This document shows, one piece after another, positions 1-63,470 of a stretch of 64,000 nucleotides of DNA. The notes under the pieces are model-generated. The model saw only the letters and a list, made by a program, of their open reading frames with translations, was not told the origin of the DNA and did no database searches. Location: positions 3,671,001 through 3,735,000 of the forward strand of contig JAQISU010000033.1 in the NCBI GenBank assembly GCA_029339505.1, given 5' to 3'. Source of the stretch: Unio delphinus (taxonomy: Eukaryota; Mollusca; Bivalvia; Unionida; Unionidae). How positions within the stretch are numbered: the stretch's first letter is position 1; the number at the start of each line of letters is the position of its first letter. Position numbers and translations under genes: made by a program.

Positions 1-179
1 TTGTTGTGTTCATCCTGATTTGTAGTTTGGTGTTTTTTTAATATATATTTACTCCCTTTTTTAAAATTTCCTTTATGTAGTTAAACTTCTATGTGTTATT
101 TTATACTTAGTGTTTCTATAGGGTTGATCATCCAAGTTGGTTTTATTCTCGAAATTCCTTCCCTAGTTCATTTGTCAAC

Positions 180-960
180 CTTGGCTAGACCCATGTATGC
201 TATTTATGTTGGTGCTAAACTATCATTCTGGCATCGTGGTAGATGAGGTATTGATATTGATAAAGATCCATCATACCAAGCCATTTTTTACTTGAATAGG
301 TCAAAGTCCCTCACAGTTTCCAAAATGGAATTTCTCATGGGTCTGACATGGCTCAATTCAGTCAAATGCAAGCCTTTAGCCAGGGCCCCAATCAAGTTAC
401 TATCATACAAAACCTATTTCCTGATAGCTATAGCTTCATGATGCAGAGTGAGTGAATTACGCATTCAGCAGACCTAAACTATCTTCAGTTCATATCAGAT
501 GGTTTCATGGTTCTGGCCAATGTAAAGGCTGAATTCAGTGGCCAACAGAGTTGTCATAGGCTCCATCTCTTTGTGAAGCATCCTTGCATTATCAATAATT
601 AATTAAGCTTTTGAGAAACAAGGAAATGGCTCTTATTAGTTGTGGTTAGGACCCTACCATCATGGCTAAAATTGGTCATTTACTTGGCCTACACTAATGT
701 GTCAAGAGCTCATGAAATTAGAGCAATCTCTGTCTTGCTTTTGAATGCAATGTTGTGATATGAGACATAACAGTGCCATTGGCTGAAATGTGCCGTCAAC
801 CTAGAGTTTCTGTCTGTAGGAACCTAGCTTCCCAGAGACAATAGTTGAATCTGGTGGGTCCAGTGGTTGTGGCCCAGTTATCTTGCAGATACTGCTAATG
901 TCAGCACCACTTGCATGATGGGTCTTCCTAACACTTTCACTGGATTCACATATAATTTGT
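180..960 (+). mobile_element. Decayed DIRS-like tyrosine-recombinase fragment
   Basis: With stops and frameshifts, the plus strand reads PLARAPIKLLSYKTYFLIAI at about 374-433, then a stop and RVSELRI. Further on it reads VSRAHEIRAIS at about 700-735. This resembles the YR-recombinase of DIRS-type retroelements, where a stretch like LSYKTAFLIAIASARRVSEL is followed by a conserved His-x-x-Arg motif. No terminal repeats are visible and the copy continues off the left edge. Family assignment comes from motif memory only. It is certainly non-functional. Confidence 0.5.
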
Positions 961-1160
961 GTTGGTGTTTTGTATATTTGAAATCTATTGAATGGTGGTT
1001 TATTTCAGTGATTATATATTATGTATATCAGTATTTTGTAACTGATCTTGGTCCAAAATCAAAGGATGTACCTGACCAGTGACATTTTGTAAACAACAGA
1101 ATGCATAGCTAATATTTCTATAAGATTATGGATTAAATATTTAGATCATTATCAATGAAG

Positions 1161-1475
1161 ATGTGTGTGCATGTGATTTGGATTTTTAACATGGCTTTAA
1201 CAATTATTCAGTCATGCTGCTAAAATGTTTGCAAAAAGGCGGTTTATAGTGCTGTCTAGCACCAAGGCGTCAGGTTGTAAGACATGTATCATCATGTCCC
1301 ACCCAGCCACATTATCCTGACACCAGTCTCGCTAATCTTTACACTAAACTCTTCAAGCTGAGTGTCAAGCAAAGCAGCTGTTACCAATAGTACCATTTGT
1401 ATAAGTCTTTGGTATGACTCAGCAACCTTCTGCATCCAACGATGATGCTCTAACTATTTAGACCACCAGAGCTGT
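1161..1475 (-). mobile_element. SINE copy, tRNA-headed, V-SINE-like (family 1)
   Basis: On the minus strand a tRNA-like head with promoter remnants (about 1475-1400) is followed by the body shared with the copies at 3523, 41931 and 48176. The copy ends near a motif resembling GTTAAAAATCC and a short CA-rich tail. The body includes the shared block ending in GTGGGACATCATG. The 3' end resembles V-SINE elements reported from molluscs. The copy is diverged. Confidence 0.7.
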
Positions 1476-3522
1476 TATTAATGTCAATAAACATGTTTAT
1501 TTAAATCAAAGTCTAGGACTCGGTTTTCCACTTGGAAATTCCTATATCTTGACTTGCATCCTGGCTGCATTATTGTGTCTAAGCTTTTTATATCAATGTT
1601 GTTTACATGAACAATTACACATTCTTACCTTAACATCCAAACTGGAATCAGTCTAATGAATGTGTTCAGTTTTTAATTGACTGGATTTATTTATTAAAGT
1701 TAATTTTTCACTGGAATTGCAAAGTGTTAATAATGTTCTTGGACTAAAACATTATTTGGAATTGCAATGAATTCAGGGAAGGTCATTTTTTTCTATATTA
1801 TTGTGATACATCAAAAGACTTAACACATCACCACATTCCAGTTGGCACATTAGCACTTTGGAGACTAAAAGCACATCAACACATTAAATATTGGAATTTG
1901 TAATTTGTGATAGAACGTTTTGGAATATTTGGGATTTAATTTCACAAACCCATGTGTTCTTTTTAAATTTTCACTGAGTTCTAGGGAAATAAATTATTTA
2001 ATTTAATAAAACTTGTTGATGTTTGCCCTTTTCTTTTACTTTGTTGAAGACCATGGAGTTGTAACAGTTGGTAAGAAGAGTTCAATCAATTTCTTTTTAA
2101 CCGGTTGCAATTGTCAAAGGCTATGTTACCATCGGCTATACTGATTCCAAATTAATAGAGTGGGTTATCTTTCATGTAGGGAATCAAGCAATCTTGCTTC
2201 AAAGAATATCCAGGGCATATGTAGGATGCTCAGCATTCCCTCCACTGAATTACTATTCTTTTATTGTTGATGTTATTGGTGAAAATGAAAGCAATTTTTT
2301 TTATGTAAATCACGTTTCTATAATAAAAAAAATACCAGATCACATTAAGACTGTTACACCCCCCTGCCATGTGTACATACTTATTGATCCATTGCTTAGC
2401 CTAAAACTAGCATCACCAAGGTAAAGTAATGGATATGTGTTACAGCCCTTTGGCTGTATAATATAGTTAAAAAAAGACATTTTTGGTACTTTTGGATGGC
2501 CAATTTTTGTAAAATAGTAAGCCAATATCCCTTATATTAATGTGATTGGGTATTTTAGGAGAATCATAATTACAAGATTTGAGTTCACATCGGAGGTCCT
2601 ATCTACAGTGTTAAGCTTATTCCATCACACTTCCCTGTCCTCTTTTTAACATTACAACCTTTTATTACATCGTGTGTGATTTACTGGCATTACTATCATT
2701 AGTGTCAACATCAATTGTTTAAAGTCATCAATAAAACAAAACAGCTAAGATAGCACATTATATGATAGAAGTCCAAAACTAAACGATTTCAGCAGTGATA
2801 TGTATGGTGGGTGGGTGGTAGATGTTTTACTGACTAAACGGGTGCTGTGCAGACCTATTTCTCAGCTTCAGTAAAATTGCGGGTCAAATTTTCAAGAATA
2901 TTTCAAAAAGTTGGCAGCCCATACTTACAAGGATGTACAGCTTAGGTTCTGTTTTACTTGTAGTGAATATACTGCCTTTTTCTTTATCAAGCAAAAAATC
3001 CAGGCACAAACTGGAGGTTGCATTTTTCAAACTGTTGATGGCCATTTAAATATTTTTGAAGATTGATGGTATTGTAAGATAAAAAACGTCAGGTGAACTA
3101 CTAATGCAATTTCCTTTTAAAAAAACAAATGCTTAATCGCATTTAGCCTATTGTGATAGACATAAAGAAACTTTGCAGCTAATTCAATCAAATTCTGTGT
3201 TTTTTGCTGCCAGCACCCTGCAATGAACTGAAATGGTGAATCACAACAGCAACAACAGAAAGGATCAAAATTGGTACATAGAACAGACGATTCCAAATGC
3301 TCTTCTGGTATATGACCATTAGAGCTAAAAACAGATCAGTTTTAGATGTACATGTATGATTCTCAGCTTTAACTCATGTTAAAGCTACAATATACCATAA
3401 AGTTGTAGGGTAATAAATAGAAGCTGGTGAAAATCAAACAAAGTTAATCATAAAATGTCTCTAAATCTTTATTCTGTTTTTTTTTTAAAAATTAGATTAG
3501 TAGAACTAAATTACAGTATTTA
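1476..3522. other. AT-rich flank, nothing recognised
   Basis: The open frames here are short, codon use is not gene-like, and no family motif or repeat pair was recognised. The stretch lies downstream of the glycerol kinase gene. Confidence 0.5.
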
Positions 3523-3836
3523 GCACCGCACCATTGACCTAGTAGTTAGAGTGTCTGCCGCAGAAGGGGGAGGTCAAGGGTTCAATCCCCTGCCAAATCA
3601 TACCAATGACTTACAAAAATGGTACCAACAGCTGCCTCGCTTGGCATTAAGAGGTTAGTGTTAGGACTGGTAGGCCTGGTGTTAGGAGAATGTGACTGGG
3701 TGGGACATCATGCTACATGTCTGTGGCATGATGCCCCAGTGCTGGACATCAATATAAACTGCCTCATTGCAGACATTGTAGCGATACAACTGAATTTTTG
3801 TATAGCTACATTAAAAATCCCAATCACACACACAGT
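3523..3836 (+). mobile_element. Near full-length SINE, family 1
   Basis: The tRNA-like head carries an A-box-like CTAGTAGTTAGAGTG and a B-box-like GGTTCAATCCC. It continues into the body (ACAAAAATGGTACCAACAGC) and an end domain (GACATTGTAGCGAT, then ATTAAAAATCCC, then a CA tail). It aligns along its length with the copy at 41931-42236. The 99-residue frame that starts inside it is not a gene. Confidence 0.75.
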
Positions 3837-4571
3837 ATTTAGCCTATACATAACAATATTAATCCTTAATAAAGGTGACCGTTCTAAAGTTAGTGCCTTG
3901 AAATTTGAAACCTTTTAAAGTATATCGATTATAAGTACCCCAAAGTTTATAGGGGCAACAAAGTTAGAATAATTGTGATATAGCTTCAAAATTATATTAG
4001 GTGCAGGCATGAAACATTATACTCATGGTTTGTTTTCCTATTGATGTTCATATTTTATATCAAAGGTTTATCATTATGGATTAGATCACTTTTAATTTCT
4101 ACCCCTTTCTGCATTTTTACTTTTGTTTAATGTCCTACGAGACAGGGCCGTGTAACATAGGCCATTTGTGACAGGGCCATGAAAAGCAGTTTTGCCCTTT
4201 GAGAGAGGACCATGAAATATAGTTAATTTATGTCTGCCAAGCAACAATACAAGTCTGTCTCAAGGACAACACTCAGATTTAATCTGAGTTTAATTTGGCG
4301 ATCTCAACATGACAGGGAGAGGAGAGGAAGTCACAAAATTTGCTGGTTTTCTAGTTTCTAATACTTTTTAAAAAAATACTATTTCTTGAATATGTTTTAT
4401 CACAGCATCACATCTTGGAATCTAATCTGCCAACACCTATTAATATTTATGCAACCTTCTTGTCCCTTATTGTCACTTTGTCACTATCCATCTTTATAAT
4501 GGTCTGTCTGTTTATTTTAAGCAACTATTGTCTCATTCAGATTATTACATATACTGTGTGTGTGTATACAT

Positions 4572-4639
<68 letters not shown>

Positions 4640-5875
4640 GCACCAGCTGCTCATGATCAATGTTGCAGTGTTGTTTGTTCTAATTACTCATAACTACAAA
4701 ACAACCAGGATATGTGATGCATTATGTGATGGCTGATCTGGATAAGTGCAGTTTGCAGCAGGACTCAAATTGTAAGCATGCATATAAGGTGATACTTCAT
4801 CCTGTGTTATACATGTCTCACTTTGGCCACTTTACAATTCATAACAGCTTTCAGAGAGACAAACAAAATTGCTTTTCCCAGATCATTCATCAAGTTCAAT
4901 AAACAACTTGGTTACATTGGATCTCCTCCAAAGCAATATGATGATTTAGTAATCTCCATGGCAATAAATCAACAAGTAATTACATTAAGTCTGGTATCAC
5001 AACAAAACCTTCACAATTCAAATTTAGTTTGTTTTTTTTATAACTAACACAATTCCTGTATTCACATCATGTACACAAACACAGGCAACTAATCTTGTAT
5101 AAACATAGATTTTGTTCATTATTATGTATATAAAAAGAATTCTCTGCTCAATTATATTTAAATGTAAATATATTTATGTGCATTTTCTAGAAATAAATAT
5201 ATTTAAATATATATTTATACATGTTCTTGAAAAGTTTAACTAATAACTTTTTCCTTTTTTTCTACAAGTGATCTCATACTTTGAGTACAACATTTGCTTG
5301 TCTTTTTTTTCATTGGAATTTTTCCTAAAGTTTAATGTGTAAATTTTTGTTTTTCAATGAAAAAGTAAAATGGTTATTTTGTGCATTATTCTTAAACATT
5401 CTAAATTCTTATCACTTTTCACTCTCCTTTTTCCCCTAACTTTTTTTTATTATGCAAGGAGAGATTGGTCACTTCATTGAAAACTCTGAGTCTGAACCTG
5501 ACTAACATAAAACTCATCAACCATTGATTCTTGCAGCAACAGTGGAATGCTTTGTACTACAAAAACTACACCTATTCAGTACCAAGGGAAAAAGGATAAA
5601 GCTGCATTCCGTCCTTAAATCAATTTGACTTAGTATGTCATAATTTGCCATCAAAATCAATCAAAATTACCCAGTTCAAATTGATTAGTTTTCGAACCCT
5701 CTGTGCTGCACTCTTATAATTAATTGTGTTGATTACAATCTGTGATGTGGATTGTTTTATTATTACCGTCCCCAAGGCTGCAAGTGTGCATGGCTATAAA
5801 TAGCAGGTAATAAAAAGTTTAACCAGAGGAAGTTTTAGATCAAAGAATATTGGTCATGTTGATACACTAAGAAGT
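3837..5875. other. AT-rich stretch with one (AT)n microsatellite
   Basis: The only structure seen is a perfect (AT)n run at about 4574-4637 and, at about 4728-4760, a short piece related to the repeat family at 6990-7310. No coding signal is recognised. Confidence 0.5.
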
Positions 5876-6055
5876 GGGAGCACATGCTCCATACTTGCTT
5901 ATGCCAAATTAATTATGCATGGGCTGTGTACAGTTGCACATGCTTCAATGACATGGTAGGCAATAGGAGCACATGCTTTATACTTGACCTTGCCAATGCT
6001 TGAATTAATTATGGGTGGGCTGTGCACTTGCACATGCTACACTGACCCTGTTGTG
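5876..6055. repeat. Two imperfect ~90-bp direct repeats
   Basis: The block beginning GGAGCACATGCT recurs about 90 bp later, with the shared pieces CTTGCCAAT/TTATGCCAAATT, AATTAATTATG, GGGCTGTG and TTGCACATGCT. The copies differ by substitutions and small indels. Confidence 0.6.
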
Positions 6056-6410
6056 AAACTGGACAGAAATGGTGAATGCAAATTCTTAGCCTTCCACCTC
6101 AGTTAATTGTATGGGAGCTTCTTACAAGTACATGTACCATAATGACCAATTTACAATGGGTAGAAAAAACATATGCATAATACTATCATAACATAATACA
6201 CTTGCACTTTATGGTAAGTGCATAAATAATGCATGAAGAAAGTCTGAATCATAATATTTTATTCAATTTATAATATATATTTTCCTCTTACATTCTATAA
6301 CAATAAGTACATGAAAATCACAAATTTTATAAAGTGGTCTCTCACTTTAATACTTCTATGGGGAAGCCATGAAAATAGACCAGGATGTGATATGTTGCCT
6401 TACACTTAAG

Positions 6411-6668
6411 TACAATGTATGGAAACATAATTCATCCAGTATAATGGGATCCATTATCATACTCTTAAATCAGTGACAATGTATTATACTGATATACAAT
6501 GTATGGAAACAAACAAACATCCAGTATAATGGGATCCATTATCATACTCTTAAATCAGTGACAATGTATTATACTGATATACAATGTATGGAAACATAAT
6601 TCATCCAGTATAATGGGATCCATTATGATACTCTTAAATCAGAGTTATTGTATTATATGATATACAAC
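6411..6668. repeat. 85-bp tandem repeat, three copies
   Basis: Units start at about 6411, 6495 and 6580 with ACAATGTATGGAAAC. Each contains CCAGTATAATGGGATCCATT and ends in TATACTGATAT. The first two copies are almost identical and the third is degraded at its end. Confidence 0.8.
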
Positions 6669-6989
6669 GTCTGGAAACAAATCATCCAGTATTTATGGGA
6701 CTAAGCTCTTTGTACAAACCATAATGAAAATGTCAAACAAAAAATTGAACCTGCTGTCTACATCTCACGAAGCCAACACCAACCATTGTTAGATGCATAG
6801 TCACAGTACAAGTCTCCTGAACTTTGTTAATGGACTTGAAATGGGTCATACTGACCTATTTTCCTAAAGTGGTTCTGACAGTAACAAGGAATATGTGGTG
6901 CTGATAAAATGCTTTAAAATTTGGATATGAAAAAATACAAAGCATCTCTTGTACAGTCAGCTAATGACTTCTGTATATGCTGGTGTACA

Positions 6990-7310
6990 AGCTGGGTAGT
7001 ACTGTAAACAATATAGACCCTGACTAGTTGTCACAGAATGCAATGGCAGACCAGGGTCTATGTTGTTGGTTCTACTGACTGATCCTAACAAATCTGAATT
7101 GTAAACAAGTAAACCATATATAATCACTTAAAAGTCGTGTCATACTCAAAAGAACATTGATCCTGATCTGTTGTAAAATAATGTGCATGCAGAACAGGGT
7201 CTATGCTGTTGTTCTACTAAATACATTTAACAAACTGCAATGATGCAGATCTGCCAGCGCATTATGCGATGGTATATCTGGGTCTTTGCAGTTTGCCTCA
7301 TCTGACAAGC
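6990..7310. repeat. Dispersed repeat with GATCTG/CAGATC inner symmetry
   Basis: Two related blocks (about 6995-7100 and 7150-7305) share CCTGATCTGTTGT, GGTCTATG-TG-TGTTCTAC and AACAAACTG, and end near CTGGGTC...GCAGTTTGC. Related pieces occur at 26278-26395, 4728-4760 and 60470-60505. The short inverted motifs suggest a MITE or a compact non-autonomous element, but no clean ends were found. Confidence 0.5.
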
Positions 7311-7406
7311 AAGTACAGTGTATTTACGATATATGGTACACTACATCTAGAAGTATAGCATAACAACTTCAGATATTACTACTAACAGAGAATAGGTTCA
7401 TAATGG

Positions 7407-7443
<37 letters not shown>

Positions 7444-7447
7444 CATA

Positions 7448-8119
7448 CAGTGGGACCCCGCTACAACGTGCCCCGTTATTACACAAATTCGTATACAACG
7501 CGGTCGTGGCATGGCTCCCAAAATTTCAGGTAATTTATTACAGGTATTTTTCTCAAAAACCCCCCCAAAAATCTTTAAGGATGAAAAATAAAATACGTCA
7601 AGAGTTTAATTATCATTCTCATACTCGTCTATAAAGTGCGAAAAAGAACGTGTAGAAAATGTATTATCATTTTTGGGAGGAAATCACACAAATAATCGTT
7701 GTATGGCTCATAAAATTTCAAAAATTAACAAATTTCTTCTAGTTTTGTGCCAAAATAAACATAAAATATGGATTCAATGTATGTTACAAGATTCGCTGGC
7801 GAGTACACGGTGTTGATACTCTTTTCATGCAATAGATTATACATGTATATATAAATTAGACACATGTATGTACCAATGCATGGTTCTCTGAATAAAGTAA
7901 TATATTATATCTGCAATTTCTGTTACTACAGCAAATATTTTTCTCATTTAATATATATTGATCAAAAATGGTAATTGTGCCATGCATTTTCGCACCCATC
8001 TTTATGTACACACACACAGCCCAATTAAATCCAAAAATGTGTTGGTATTGTACATGGTTGCTTATAACACGGTCGGATTATATGGCTCCCAACTACTGTG
8101 TTATAGCAGGGTCCCACTG
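7448..8119 (-). mobile_element. Pogo/Tigger-type MITE, short copy
   Basis: Terminal inverted repeats of about 20 bp start CAGTGGGACCC at both ends, and TA dinucleotides flank the element (7446-7447 and 8120-8121). Its inner sequence matches, in reverse orientation, both ends of the longer copy at 62119-63407, but lacks about 690 bp of that copy's centre. It has no coding capacity. It abuts an (AT)n run on its left. Confidence 0.8.
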
Positions 8120-8164
8120 TATATATATGATTATGCCTATGTAGTCACATTATGGTTTGGTATT

Positions 8165-8268
8165 TTAACTGCAACACAAGGTTTTTAGAGCAAAATCTGA
8201 TCTGAAGGATTCAAACCCATCCCCTTTTGATCACAACTCTGGCATGTTCACCACTGAACCACAGTAGT
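8165..8268 (-). mobile_element. tRNA-like SINE head, degraded
   Basis: On the minus strand the segment has TGGTTCAGTGGTGAACATG (A-box-like) and GGGTTTGAATCC (B-box-like) about 35 bp apart. This is the order of a tRNA promoter. No good acceptor stem pairs, so a SINE head or tRNA pseudogene fits better than a tRNA gene. Confidence 0.4.
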
Positions 8269-8814
8269 TTTTGTGCATGTTTAGTAATCTGTCCTATGCA
8301 AGAGACTCCATTTCTATTGAATCTGCCATTTATTTAGCTAGACAGCAAAAAAAAAAAAAAACAATTAATACTGAGCTTTACCAACAAAAAAAACTCAATA
8401 CTCAACCTAATAAATTATATTTGAATTTATTTGGCACTTCTGAAGAAACCTGGAATACATTTTGGACTGCTGATGTATCAACAAATAAATGTTAATAATC
8501 CTGTGCAATTTTGAGAAAGGGAAGACTGATGTTAAATATTCAAGTTCTGCACTTTATCATATTGCCACAGGTTATAAACATCCAAGTCAAACTAGTATTA
8601 CAATGTCACTCAAGCAATATATGAAATTTGATGCTTTTGTCCATCTTCAAAACAGATCCTAATGCTACCATTTATGCAATGTGATCATTTCTTACAAATT
8701 TATAAGGAATGTACTCTATAAGGGCTTCACAAAGGACTGCACTCTAAAGACTTCACAAAGAATAAGCTGGAATACTTTACAATGTCAAATACTTGATATC
8801 AGGTATAAACAATG

Positions 8815-9140
8815 CAACACCTTGCGTAATAAAACATTTTTTGAGTCTCCTTAATGAGTTGCAATGTTCCTGCAACATCTTGTGTTATAATTTGTTCTGT
8901 CACCTTAATGGGCTGTAATGTTCCTGCAACATCCTGTGTTATAATTTGTTCTGTAACCTTAAAATGGCTGTAATGTTCCTGCAACATCCTGTGTTGTAAT
9001 TTGTTCTGTAACCTTAATGGGCTGTAATGTTCCTGCAACATCCTGTGTTATAATTTGTTCTGTAACTTGAATTGGCTGTGATGTTTCTGCAATATCCTGT
9101 GTTCAGTTATTTTGTCTCCTTAATGGACTGTAATGTTCAA
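8815..9140. repeat. 54-56-bp minisatellite, about six copies
   Basis: The unit contains CTGTAATGTTCCTGCAACAT, then CCTGTGTTATAATTTGTTCTG and CCTTAATGGG. Unit length varies by one or two bases. The 80-residue minus-strand frame across it is only the repeat read through. It lies just past the glycerol kinase stop codon, so it may be within the 3' UTR. Confidence 0.8.
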
Positions 9141-9285
9141 GAAACACTGCTTTTAACAAGATCTTTCTCCACTGTTATAAAAGACTGGTGCACAACCATA
9201 GAATTCCCTGGGTCCATCCTAACAGATCCATAATTGCTCCAAGGCCATTAAATAAACTGACTAGTATACTAAATCCGAATATTCA

Positions 9286-60659
<51,374 letters not shown>

Positions 60660-61114
60660 CTGAAAAACAAAATGTATCATCAATTTTATTTTATTATCAC
60701 CATATGTTTTGAAAATCATTTAAATACACGAACAATATTTTCCATAATCTACTAATCTACAACAGGTTGGTATTACTGCTAAGTTATCACTTTAACTAAT
60801 ACCCACCATTACTTATTCAAACAGGGTTAGAACACATGTCCTCCTGTCATAACTTGGGGAAAACACCAAAATCTGTTATATATGATGTTTGTCTTTTCAT
60901 CGTATGACAGTATAAAAAAAAGCATGGTCAACGTTTTTGTCACAGATGTTGATGTAATTTAATTTTTTGCACATCTGACCTTTGACCCCATTTTATAGAC
61001 CTAAAGCAAATGGTAATATCTGTCCTGCAGATGATTGCACACAGCTGGAAGCTTCCAAGATTAGTGAATCTTCAATGAATGGTTTAGAAATTGACAGGAT
61101 TCATTTCATTTCAT

Positions 61115-61186
<72 letters not shown>

Positions 61187-61437
61187 CTTTGGTTCATACT
61201 TTTCAAAAACTTCATACAAATTGTGTCTTTTTACAACATTTAAGACCATAAAATGAAATTATATACCATGATTTTGTATAATTTTTCTTCTTACAATAAT
61301 GACATTTTACATTAACAATTGCTCTTCTTAAAATACTGACATTTTGGTGCAATGAGTAACAATGTCAAAATAATTAAAGTGTGACGGATTGGGGGATAGG
61401 CGTGCAGTTAGTTTTGAGTCTGAAGATGTATTATGGA
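60660..61437 (-). other. Intron upstream of exon A, (AT)n run
   Basis: It holds the (AT)n run at 61120-61184. No further glycerol kinase exon was found. Confidence 0.5.
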
Positions 61438-61911
61438 TAGGGCATAACCGACTTTTGATCCGGAAATCGGATTCCACCGGATAGTATGAACTTCCGATTA
61501 ATCGGAGTCGGACAAGGCAGGAACGACCGATTCGGATAATAAAAATAATAAAGTTGAATTTCTATAGCACCATGTCTAACACTGCGTGTCATTCGATAGT
61601 GCGTTAATAAAGTTAAATAAGAAGTCAGAAAAGTTCAATATGGTCAACACAACCACGCTGTGAGACAATCTATTTGAACCAGCGGGTGAAAACCGGAAAT
61701 GAAGCCGGATATGGTAAAGTACTAAGTAACATGCTAGTCACGGCCAAACCAGATACCAGAAACCCAGAAACGGAAGATGAAATTTTTTAGAAAAAAAAAA
61801 ATACGGATTTAGCATTTTCGATTAATCGAATCGTATCCGGAATCGGAAAAATTTCATGCCCAAAATCCGGAATCGGAAATCAGTAGAAAAATGCTAATCG
61901 GTTATGCCCTA
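61438..61911. mobile_element. hAT-like MITE with 8-bp target duplication
   Basis: Inverted ends TAGGGCATAACCGA are followed inward by related CCGGAAATCGGATTCC-type motifs at both sides. The flanks ATTATGGA (61430-61437) and ATTATGAA (61912-61919) form an 8-bp duplication with one mismatch. The 474 bp have no coding capacity. TAGGG ends and an 8-bp duplication fit hAT. Confidence 0.75.
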
Positions 61912-62118
61912 ATTATGAACACTGCTTGACCAAAGACTGAAACATAAGATAAACTAACACAATGAAAATAATCATAAAAGTGTACAAGGAATATGGATGC
62001 CCCACCAAAGAACCTTAACTGACCTAAATGCATACCATAACATAGGTGAAAGACAGACAAATGAAAAAGGTAACATATATAATATATATATATATATATA
62101 TATACATACACACACATA

Positions 62119-63404
62119 CAGTGGGACCCCGCTATAACACGGTAGTTGGGAGCCATAGAATCCGACCGGGATATGAACCGAACCGTGTTATAAGCAACCA
62201 TGTACAATACCAACACATTTTTGGATTTAATTGCAGGGTGGGAGGTACATAAAGACGGGTGCGAAAATGCATGGCACAATTACCATTTTTTATCAATATA
62301 TATTAAATGAGAAAAACCTTTACGGTGGTAAAAGAAATTGCAGATTTAATATATTACTTTATTCAGAGAAACATGTATTGGTACATACACGTGTCTAATT
62401 TATATATACCTGTATATAATATTGCATGAAAAGAGTATCAACACCGTGTACTCACCAGCGAATCTTGTAACATACACTGAATCCATAATACATATATTTC
62501 CATCGAAAATATCCACACAAGGATGTACAATATTTAATAATTTTGTCACAGATTATTATGTGACTTTATTCAATGAAAAGAAAATAGCAAAAATTACGTA
62601 ATGGGTGTCCGTAACGAATGATGAAATAGTACATGTCCGTAGATTAAATAATGGAAGCTAAAGTGTATTCTTATAATAACTACATGTACATCTCAGGATC
62701 TTTCCGTCTCTGAATTCAGTCATTGTAAATTTCAGCACATTTTCCCACCCAAGCTGCTAGTCAAAGTCCTTTGAACTTGCCGCCCAGCTATTGCGTCATG
62801 TTCTTTTGATGTACTCTAATACAGCAGGCAGAACTGGCTGATATTTTAACCACTGAATTATGTCATTAGCTCGGCAGTTCACTTTGATGATAAACAATGT
62901 ACTTAAATTGATTGATTTATACATTCTGGTGAGAATCTTTTATCAACCCCCGCATTGGCTATTGCTTAGTTGTGTATGAAATTAAGAGAACATATATCGG
63001 AGATTATTAGAGCAACCATTGTATTCAGAATGCATTTAAGACAAACACAAAGCAGACACGATGGCTTCATTACTCAGGAATTAGTAATTATAATATTGAC
63101 ACTTATGAGCTGTAATTTTTCAACAATAAACAAAGATCAAAGTTCTCAGTAGGCCCAGCAATTGGTTCGTATTAACGACGTTTATTTTGGCACAAAAACT
63201 AGAAGAAAATTTGATAATACATTTTCATAGGTTTTTTTTCACACTGTTTAAACGAATATGAGAATGATAATTAATTAATTATATTTTTTCATACTTATTT
63301 TTTTTTTTTGTCTTTGAGAAAAATACCTGTAATAAATTACCCGCAATTTCAGGAGCCATGCCACGACCGGGTTATATCCGAATTTGGGTTATAGCGAGGT
63401 CCCA

Positions 63405-63407
<3 letters not shown>
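62119..63407 (+). mobile_element. Pogo/Tigger-type MITE, long copy
   Basis: Inverted ends CAGTGGGACCCCGCTATAAC and CAGTGGGACCTCGCTATAAC are flanked by TA (62117-62118 and 63408-63409). The first about 370 bp and last about 230 bp match the 7448-8119 copy in reverse orientation. The central stretch (about 62490-63178) is absent from that copy. No transposase motif was seen in the centre. Both sides abut (AT)n runs. Confidence 0.8.

Positions 63408-63468
<61 letters not shown>

Positions 63469-63470
<2 letters not shown>

Noticed and set aside
7403..7591. Small membrane protein with Tyr-Ile repeats
   Set aside because: It is the (AT)n run read into the pogo-type MITE. The same applies to the frames at 63358-63572 and 62046-62252.
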